Assembly (NCBI RefSeq): GCF_900167535.1
Contig: NZ_FUYE01000014.1
Location: 1-64,000 of the forward strand
Direction: 5' to 3'
Origin: Prosthecobacter debontii
GTDB taxonomy: Bacteria > Verrucomicrobiota > Verrucomicrobiia > Verrucomicrobiales > Verrucomicrobiaceae
DNA length: 64,000 bases
The notes below the pieces were generated by a model. The model did not search any database and was not told the origin of the DNA. It worked only from the letters and a program-made list of their open reading frames with translations. The translations under genes and the position numbers were made by a program. This document shows positions 55,174-61,568 of this stretch, piece by piece. How positions within the stretch are numbered: the first letter of the stretch is position 1; every line of letters starts with the position of its first letter.

Positions 55174-56193
55174 TCAGCGCCGGTCGTTTTCAGCCCAAGA
55201 GACGAGGGTGATCTCTCGGCGATTGGCGGGAAGCTGCCTGACATCGACGGGGCCAGGAGCCCAGCGCCGAACGCGGTCGATGATCGTCGGCAAACTGGCC
55301 TCCACCTGAGGAGTATTCAGCTTCAGGGTCAGGATGAGCCCGGCCGGGCGCAGCCGTGAGGCGAACTTCTCGGCATATTGGCAGACCACCCGCGGCTCCA
55401 GGTTCATGTCCGAGGCCAGCACATCGACCTGCCGAGGCACCATCTCACGCTGGAGATCCCCAGCAGACACCCGGAGATGATGAAAGGTGGGATAAGCCAG
55501 CACTCGGGGGTCCATCGCCCCAGTGTCCACCCCATAAACCGTCGCTCCGTGATCCAACAGGCAGAGGGAGCCCCCGCCCGGCGCACTCCCCAGCTCCAGC
55601 ACCGTGGCTCCGGCCAAGGCGGAGTCTTTTCCCAACCAGCGCAGCGCCTGCTCCATCTTCAGCCAAGCACGCGAGGGAGCCGCCTCAGGCAGAGCCACGC
55701 GCAAAAGCTCCTCCACATCGGGAAAAGCCCCGTCCCTATGGTTTCGCACCCCGACGAGCCAAGGCTCAGCCACCGTGCCGACGATAATATCCAGCACCGT
55801 CTCACCCGGGCTCGCCCGTCCGCCATGGGGCACGGCCAAGGCCTCGGCCAGCTCCCGGCCCAGAGTGCTCACTCGCCCCCAGGTTTCTTCGGAGACGCCT
55901 TCCTCTGGGGCCTCACGCGGTAGCACCTGCAACCGCTGCGGGGTGATACCTGCGGCTTGAACGAGGCTGACAACCTCGCCCACGGTCGTGGCCTTCCCCA
56001 CCGTCCTGCCCGCAACCAAGGCAAACCCGGAATCGAAAAGGGAGGTTTCAGCCCCGTCCAACGCCTTCCAGGTGATCAACTGCGGGCGCATGAAAGCGGG
56101 GGTCAACTGCCCTCCCAGCCGCACCGCCACATCCCGTTTCAGGGCAGGCTCAGAACCAGATCGGCAGAGGGCATAAAGGAAGGTGGCGGACAT
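55174..56193 (-). CDS. RlmM-like FtsJ-family 2'-O-methyltransferase
   Basis: The 339-residue protein has an N-terminal THUMP-like part and a C-terminal FtsJ/RrmJ domain: SRAWLKMEQALRWLG (catalytic Lys), TVLELGSAPGGGSLCLLDHG (SAM motif I), VLASDMNLEP (Asp), LILTLKLN (Lys) and RREITLVSW (Glu). The K-D-K-E set is complete. The closest relation is RlmM, which methylates C2498 of 23S rRNA; specificity here is inferred. Confidence 0.8.
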   Translation of the reverse strand: MSATFLYALCRSGSEPALKRDVAVRLGGQLTPAFMRPQLITWKALDGAETSLFDSGFALVAGRTVGKATTVGEVVSLVQAAGITPQRLQVLPREAPEEGVSEETWGRVSTLGRELAEALAVPHGGRASPGETVLDIIVGTVAEPWLVGVRNHRDGAFPDVEELLRVALPEAAPSRAWLKMEQALRWLGKDSALAGATVLELGSAPGGGSLCLLDHGATVYGVDTGAMDPRVLAYPTFHHLRVSAGDLQREMVPRQVDVLASDMNLEPRVVCQYAEKFASRLRPAGLILTLKLNTPQVEASLPTIIDRVRRWAPGPVDVRQLPANRREITLVSWAENDRR

Positions 56194-56329
56194 GCAGCTT
56201 GCCCTTTTGGCACAATCCCGCCTTCCGTGCGAGCCGGAACCGCCGATTTCCCTGCCTGTGGAACACTGACCGGGGAGCGAGGATTGCGGCTTGCCAGTTA
56301 GGCCGTGGCCTGCTAAATCCTCTCACGCT

Positions 56330-56821
56330 ATGGCAAAAATTCAGTATACAACCCCCGAAGGCACCAGTGGCGAAATCGAGCTGACCGCAGAGCGCATGCC
56401 GCTCGGCCGCACCGATGACAATTCGATCGTGATTGCCCATGACTCGGTTTCCAGCCATCATGGCGAGCTGGTCTTCGACGGCAGCACCTGGACCTTTACG
56501 GATTTGGGTTCCACCAACGGTAGCAAAGTCTCGGGCCAGCCTGCGGAGCGTTTCGAGCTGGGCCACGGCAGTCTTTTCACCGTCGGTCATGTGGACTGCA
56601 CCTTCATTGGCGACTACGAAGAGGCGCCCACCTACAGCGCCCCAACCCGCACCATGGCGAGCGGGTATGGCGATACACCGATCAATCGCAGCCGCCGGGT
56701 CGGATTCGGCCCGAAAGGCAAGGCCAAAGGCAATGGAGCCGGTCCTCTGATCGGCCTGGGCGTGCTGGCGCTGCTCGTTTGCGCCTACGCCGTCTTTTCC
56801 TTCAGCCAAATGACCGCCTGA
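56330..56821 (+). CDS. FHA-domain membrane protein
   Basis: From the ATG at 56330 the protein has 163 residues. The FHA domain (about 20-95) has MPLGRTDDNSIVIAHDSVSS-HH (GR and SxxH phosphothreonine-binding) and FTDLGSTNGSKVSG. A short basic linker follows, then one membrane helix (about 138-160, IGLGVLALLVCAYAVF). It would bind phosphothreonine targets at the membrane, possibly of Ser/Thr kinases like the one at 41.5-44 kb. It is 140 bp upstream of purA. Confidence 0.88.
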   Translation: MAKIQYTTPEGTSGEIELTAERMPLGRTDDNSIVIAHDSVSSHHGELVFDGSTWTFTDLGSTNGSKVSGQPAERFELGHGSLFTVGHVDCTFIGDYEEAPTYSAPTRTMASGYGDTPINRSRRVGFGPKGKAKGNGAGPLIGLGVLALLVCAYAVFSFSQMTA

Positions 56822-56961
56822 TCGGAATCCCCCCAGATCGCACCCCGTGGCGATCCCTGGCGGCAGTGAATTGCCGCTAGCCAGATTCCTTTTGCCCATT
56901 TAGATAGAACAGAAACCAACCAAGGATGCGGCCTCCATGCGCCGTGAAAAACTCAAAGTAA

Positions 56962-58233
56962 ATGTCCAATACCATTGTTGTCGGTGCCCAGTGGGGCGAT
57001 GAAGGAAAAGGTAAGATCGTTGATTACCTCACAGAGAACACAGACGTCGTCGTCCGCGCCGCAGGCGGTAATAACGCGGGGCACACCGTCATCAACAACG
57101 GCACCAAATACATCCTGCATCTCATCCCCAGCGGCATTCTGTGGGAAGACAAGCTCTGCGTCATCGGCAACGGCGTCGTCATGGACGTGCTTGGCCTGAT
57201 CGAGGAGATGAACAAGCTACGTGGCCAGGGCGTGAAGATCACGCCGGAGAACCTGAAGATCAGCGAGACCGCTCACCTCGTCATGCCTTACCACAAAGGC
57301 CTGGACAAGGCTCGTGAAGCCAAGCGTGGCGACAAGAAGATCGGCACCACCGGTCGTGGCATCGGTCCCGCCTACGCGGATAAGGTCGAGCGTTGCGGTC
57401 TGCGCGCCATCCTGCTGACCCAGCCGGAGAAACTGGCCGAAGAGCTGCGTCATCGCATCGAGTCCAACAACGAATTCCTGCGCGAAGCCGGTGTGGACGA
57501 AGTGCCGGTGGAGGAAACCATCACGCAAGTGCTGGCCGCCGCTAAGGAACTGGCCCCCCACATCACCAACACCGCTGTCATTTGCCACGAAGCCATCAAG
57601 GCCGGTAAGAGCCTGCTCTTCGAAGGCGCTCAGGGAACCTACCTGGACATCGACCACGGCACCTATCCTTTCGTCACCAGCTCCAACACCACCTCTGGCG
57701 GTGCGTGCACAGGCTCTGGCGTGCCTCCACGCATGATCGATAAGGTCGTGGCAGTGGCTAAGGCCTACACCACCCGCGTGGGTTCCGGTCCCTTCATCAC
57801 GGAGAACGACGCCATCGGTGACATGCTGCACAACATGGGCCGTGAATTCGGTGCCACCACCGGTCGTGCCCGCCGCTGCGGTTGGCTGGATGCCGTGCTC
57901 GTGCGCTATGCCGTCATGATCAACGGTGCCGATGAACTGGCCATCACCAACCTCGACGGTCTGGACGGTCTGGACACCATCGATATCTGCATCGCCTACA
58001 AGCTGCGCGGTGAAACCATCCACTATCCGCCGAGCACCATCGAAGACATCGAAGCCTGCGAGCCTATCTATGAAACCCATCAGGGTTGGAAGCAGGACCT
58101 CAGTCAGATCAAGAACTTCGCCGATCTGCCTGATCTGGCGAAGGCCTACCTGAAGCGCCTGGAAGAGCTCACCGGAGCTCGCGTCAGCCTGCTCGGCGTC
58201 GGCCCTGACCGCAATCAGACTTTGGTGGCCTAA
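56962..58233 (+). CDS. purA: Adenylosuccinate synthetase
   Basis: The 423-residue enzyme starts NTIVVGAQWGDEGKGKIVDY (signature 1, Asp14 and Lys17), GNNAGHTVI, IGTTGRGIGPAYADKVER (signature 2), LFEGAQGTYLDIDHGTYPFV and TTGRARRCGWLD. It joins IMP and aspartate with GTP in AMP synthesis. apbE follows after 18 bp with a hairpin overlapping the apbE start. Confidence 0.97.
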   Translation: MSNTIVVGAQWGDEGKGKIVDYLTENTDVVVRAAGGNNAGHTVINNGTKYILHLIPSGILWEDKLCVIGNGVVMDVLGLIEEMNKLRGQGVKITPENLKISETAHLVMPYHKGLDKAREAKRGDKKIGTTGRGIGPAYADKVERCGLRAILLTQPEKLAEELRHRIESNNEFLREAGVDEVPVEETITQVLAAAKELAPHITNTAVICHEAIKAGKSLLFEGAQGTYLDIDHGTYPFVTSSNTTSGGACTGSGVPPRMIDKVVAVAKAYTTRVGSGPFITENDAIGDMLHNMGREFGATTGRARRCGWLDAVLVRYAVMINGADELAITNLDGLDGLDTIDICIAYKLRGETIHYPPSTIEDIEACEPIYETHQGWKQDLSQIKNFADLPDLAKAYLKRLEELTGARVSLLGVGPDRNQTLVA

Positions 58234-58251
58234 CCGCAGTTCTGTTCTTCA

Positions 58252-59466
58252 ATGAACCTTTGGCACCCCGTTAGCCTTCTGGCTTTCGGGGTGTTTTGTT
58301 TGGGGGGTATCCAGGCGGGCGAAACGGCTGTGGAAATCACGAAGCCGCCTCTCCAGGAAAAGGGCACCATCGCTCCTCACCTAACCTCTCCTCCCGAGGA
58401 GAGGGATGATGTCTCTAGGTCTTCGAAACCTCACATCGCGTCAGCGTCTGACTCCCTCGCCCTGCGCAGCGGGGAGAGGGCTGGGGTGAGGGGGCGATCC
58501 ATAGCATCTCACATCAACGTAGGCCAAACAGCCCCAAAATCGCCCCTCCATTCATCGGCCCCTGCCCCACTCCAGCGCTTTGACTTTTCCGGCCCCGGCA
58601 TGGCCACCACATTCCGCATCTCTTGTTATGCCGAAAGCCAGCCCCAGGCGGAAGCGGCCGCAGAGGTTTGTTTCAAACGCATCGCCGAGCTGAATCACAG
58701 CTTCACGGACTATGATCCCACGAGTGAACTGATGCGCCTGTGTGCGCCCGGGACTTCCTATCCCGTCCAAGTCAGTCCCCCGCTTTTTGAGGTTCTCCAA
58801 CGTGCCGTCACCCTGGCGCAACAGACCGCAGGCGCCTTCGATCCCACCTGTGGCCATCTGTCTCAGCTTTGGCGCCGCACGAAGCGGCAGGGCAAGCTCC
58901 CCCCGCAGACCCGCTTGCAGTCAGCCATCACGGCCACGGACTGGCATCGCATCCAGCTTGATCCAACCACGCGCAGCGTCACCCTTCAAACCGGGACCCT
59001 TCTGGATCTCGGCGGCATTGCCAAAGGATATGCCGCAGATGAATGCCTGCGCCTCCTGAAACAACAGGGCCTTTCTCAAGCCGTGGTCCAGGCGGGCGGA
59101 GACACTGCGGTCGGCGATGCCCCACCGGGGAAACCGGGCTGGGAAATCAAACTGCGCACCTTCAATCGGGCTGGGGATGCCGATGAACTCACGACTGTGG
59201 TCTTGGCGAATCGTGCCGTATCCACCTCGGGGGATCTCTATCAGTTCATTGAGATTGAGGGCACTCGTTACTCTCACATCCTTTCGCTCAAGACAGGCCT
59301 GGGTCTCACCACAAGAATCGCCTGCTCGGTAATCGCCCCCGACTGCACCACCAGCGACGCCCTCGCCACCGCCATGTGTGTGATGGGCAAGGCCAAAGGC
59401 AGCGCCTTGGCTCAGACTCTGCCCGACATTGAAGTCCGCTTTGCAGAGCCTGAACCGGAGGAGTGA
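58252..59466 (+). CDS. apbE: FAD:protein FMN transferase ApbE with in-frame repeat insertion
   Basis: The 404-residue protein begins with a signal peptide (NLWHPVSLLAFGVFCLGGIQ). Residues about 41-82 are low-complexity sequence coded by a palindromic repeat. The ApbE domain (about 105-400) has FSGPGMATTFRISCY, FTDYDPTSELMRLC, LDLGGIAKGYAADECL, VQAGGDTAVGD and TTSDALATAMCVMGK. It attaches FMN to Thr in NQR/RNF or related flavoproteins, consistent with export. It follows purA by 18 bp. Confidence 0.9.
   Translation: MNLWHPVSLLAFGVFCLGGIQAGETAVEITKPPLQEKGTIAPHLTSPPEERDDVSRSSKPHIASASDSLALRSGERAGVRGRSIASHINVGQTAPKSPLHSSAPAPLQRFDFSGPGMATTFRISCYAESQPQAEAAAEVCFKRIAELNHSFTDYDPTSELMRLCAPGTSYPVQVSPPLFEVLQRAVTLAQQTAGAFDPTCGHLSQLWRRTKRQGKLPPQTRLQSAITATDWHRIQLDPTTRSVTLQTGTLLDLGGIAKGYAADECLRLLKQQGLSQAVVQAGGDTAVGDAPPGKPGWEIKLRTFNRAGDADELTTVVLANRAVSTSGDLYQFIEIEGTRYSHILSLKTGLGLTTRIACSVIAPDCTTSDALATAMCVMGKAKGSALAQTLPDIEVRFAEPEPEE
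58264..58300 (+). terminator. Terminator-like hairpin inside the apbE signal-peptide codons
   Basis: CACCCCG (58264-58270) pairs with CGGGGTG (58287-58293), with AGCC-TTCT-GGCT nested inside (58273-58284), followed by TTTTGTTT. It begins 12 nt after the apbE start codon and 30 nt after the purA stop. It could terminate purA transcripts unless ribosomes translate apbE. Confidence 0.6.
58374..58492. repeat. Palindromic repeat inserted in frame in apbE
   Basis: Ends CTCACC (58376-58381) and GGTGAG (58485-58490) are inverted, with a perfect inner stem CCTCTCCTC-CC-GAGGAGAGG (58385-58404) and a CAGCGGGGAGAGGGCTGGGG right half. It resembles the widespread CCTCTCC...GGAGAGG-type interspersed repeats of many Gram-negatives. 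It adds about 40 residues (PPEERDDVSRSS... to LRSGERAGVRG) without breaking the frame. Confidence 0.7.
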
Positions 59467-59478
59467 TCGAGAGCAGGA

Positions 59479-60645
59479 TCAAATCGCTGGGACATCCAGC
59501 CACTTGCGCTCAGCCCAGCTCTGCAGGCCGAGTTCAGCCAGTTGCACGCCCTTGGCACCTTCACGCAGCGTCCAGCGGAAGGGGGTATCGAGAACCACGT
59601 GCTTGATGAAGAGCTCCCACTGGATCTTGAAAGCGTTGTCATACTCCATCATGTCCGGCACTTCCTGCCAATGGTCGTAGTGATTGATCGGGCTATCAAT
59701 ATCGGGATTCCAGATCGGTTTCGGCGTGCCCGCCAGAGACTGGAACCAGCACTTGCGCAGGCCCACCAACGCCGAGCCATGAGTGCCATCCACCTGAAGC
59801 GTCAGCAGGTCATCGCGACGCACACGCACGGTCCAGGAGCTGTTGAATTGGCACACCACATTCTCAGCGGTCTCAAAGGTGGCATAGCAGCTATCATCTG
59901 TATCGCAGACATAGGCCTGGCCTTTCTCATCCACTCGATTCGGCACATGGGTGGCACCGAGGCAGGACACGGACTTCACTTCGCCGAACAAATTATCAAT
60001 CACGTAGCGCCAGTGGCAAAGCATGTCCACGATGATGCCGCCGCCGTCTTCCTTGCGATAGTTCCAAGAAGGCCGCTGAGCAGGCTGGCCCTCATGCTCG
60101 CCGGTGAACACCCAATAACCAAACTCACCCCGCACGCTGAGGATGCGACCGAAGAACCCTTGATCCTTCAGCAGTGCCAGCTTGCGCAGGCCTGGGAGCC
60201 AGAGCTTGTCCTGAACCACACCGTTCTTGATCCCGGCTTTTTCACAAACCTCCGCCAGACGCAGTGCCTCCGCCGTCTCCACGGCCGTGGGTTTCTCACA
60301 ATAAATCGCCTTTCCAGCGGCGGCCGCCATCTCGACAAAGCGGGCACGGTGCAGGGTGCCTGAAGCATCGAAGAAGATCGGGTAAGCAGGGTCCGCCAAG
60401 ACCGCTTCCAAATCCGTACTGGTCTTCAGCGGCCCGGTTTTGACGCAGCTATGCTTGTCGGCCAGCGCCTGAAGCTTACTGGCGCTACGGCCCGTGAGAA
60501 TGGGGTCTGGCATCAGGGTCAGATCATCGGAGACCTTGATCCCGCCCTGCCGAATGATGGCCAAGATGGAACGAACAAGGTGTTGGTTGGTGCCCATGCG
60601 TCCGGTGACGCCATTGAGGATGATGCCGATGCGTTGGATGCTCAT
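59479..60645 (-). CDS. Gfo/Idh/MocA-family oxidoreductase
   Basis: From the ATG at 60645 the product is 388 residues. Seen: RIGIILNGVTGRMGTNQHL (atypical Rossmann dinucleotide loop), YPIFFDASGTLHRARFVEMA, KAIYCEKPTAVETAEALRLA (EKP motif, catalytic Lys) and MLCHWRYVIDNLFGEVKSV. It likely oxidises or reduces a sugar with NAD(P). The open frame reaches 60714, but that part covers the operator. It is divergent from the GntR gene. Confidence 0.87.
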   Translation of the reverse strand: MSIQRIGIILNGVTGRMGTNQHLVRSILAIIRQGGIKVSDDLTLMPDPILTGRSASKLQALADKHSCVKTGPLKTSTDLEAVLADPAYPIFFDASGTLHRARFVEMAAAAGKAIYCEKPTAVETAEALRLAEVCEKAGIKNGVVQDKLWLPGLRKLALLKDQGFFGRILSVRGEFGYWVFTGEHEGQPAQRPSWNYRKEDGGGIIVDMLCHWRYVIDNLFGEVKSVSCLGATHVPNRVDEKGQAYVCDTDDSCYATFETAENVVCQFNSSWTVRVRRDDLLTLQVDGTHGSALVGLRKCWFQSLAGTPKPIWNPDIDSPINHYDHWQEVPDMMEYDNAFKIQWELFIKHVVLDTPFRWTLREGAKGVQLAELGLQSWAERKWLDVPAI

Positions 60646-60709
60646 GCGATGCGAAGAATTCTGGTTGGAAAGCATTGCGCAGAAAACGCGGATGCTTGTT
60701 GCGTCATAC

Positions 60710-60721
60710 ATCATATATGAT
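60710..60721. promoter_or_regulatory. Palindromic operator candidate for GntR regulator
   Basis: ATCATATATGAT is a perfect 12-bp palindrome in the 110-bp gap between the oxidoreductase and GntR genes, surrounded by AT-rich DNA (further ATATATGG to 60726). FadR/FCD-type GntR regulators bind short palindromes in such positions, giving autoregulation and control of the divergent gene. Confidence 0.5.
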
Positions 60722-60755
60722 ATATGGCAAATGACTTTTCCAGTCCCCCGCCCTC

Positions 60756-61457
60756 ATGCGACGCGCCAAATCCCAGCTTTCCTCGGAAGGAACGAATGTC
60801 GAAATTCGTTCCACGCCGATCCCCACCAAGCAGCGGGCGGTGTATGAAGCGCTGCGGGCCGAGATCATGGGCGGGCAACTCCAGCCTGGGGAGGTGCTGG
60901 TCATCGATGCCTTGGCCAAACGTTTTCAGGTGAGCATCATCCCGGTGCGGGAGGCCCTGAGGCAGCTTCAGTCCGAGCGGCTGGTGGAAATTCGAGCGCA
61001 TACCGGCGTGCGTGTCACCCCCGTGGATATTTCCGCCATCACCGAGATCTTTGCTCTGTTAGGTGCCTTGGAAACCGCCTCCGCCTTACAGGCCCTGCCT
61101 CGGATGACGGAGGCTGATCTCCGTGCCCTGGAAACCATTCTCAAGCGACTGGAGACGGCGGCTGAACGCGGGGATCATGCGGCCTTCGAACAGGCCAACC
61201 GTGAGTTTCATCTCCTGCCCTGCCACATCGCAGGCTTCAGCCGCGCCGAAGAGGGGCTCCAAGCCCTCCTGGCCGAGTGGGAAAGGCTACACCGCCTTGC
61301 TTTTCAAGGCACTCAACCGCCCAGCCCCGAACAAGCCAATAAAGATCACCGAGCCATCCTGCGGGCCTTTCGCCAACAAGATGCGGATAAGCTCGCCCAG
61401 GTCATCCGTAAGCACAACGAGACGGCGGTGACGCATTATCTGAGGCAGGTCAAGTAA
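60756..61457 (+). CDS. GntR-family (FCD domain) transcriptional regulator
   Basis: The 233-residue protein has a winged-helix domain (about 25-90: TKQRAVYEALRAEIMGGQLQ, LAKRFQVSIIPVREALRQL) and a helical FCD ligand domain (LETASALQALPRMTEADLRA, AFEQANREFHLLPCHIAG with the metal/ligand His, DHRAILRAFRQQDADKLAQV). It probably controls the divergent Gfo/Idh/MocA gene in response to a sugar acid or similar ligand (inferred). Confidence 0.9.
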   Translation: MRRAKSQLSSEGTNVEIRSTPIPTKQRAVYEALRAEIMGGQLQPGEVLVIDALAKRFQVSIIPVREALRQLQSERLVEIRAHTGVRVTPVDISAITEIFALLGALETASALQALPRMTEADLRALETILKRLETAAERGDHAAFEQANREFHLLPCHIAGFSRAEEGLQALLAEWERLHRLAFQGTQPPSPEQANKDHRAILRAFRQQDADKLAQVIRKHNETAVTHYLRQVK

Positions 61458-61512
61458 AGCCGAGCCTGCCCAAGATTGCTGCTTTGGATAACCTCGAATC
61501 CGAGCAGGACAC

Positions 61513-61547
61513 AAAAAAAGCGGATGGGACTTCCCAACCGCTTTTTT
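61513..61547. terminator. Bidirectional terminator
   Basis: AAAAAAAGCGG (61513-61523) pairs with CCGCTTTTTT (61538-61547), with TGGGA/TCCCA inside, so poly-U follows the stem on both strands. It separates the converging gntR and PVC dehydrogenase genes. Confidence 0.8.
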
Positions 61548-61568
61548 GCTGTAAGCGAAGACTAACGA

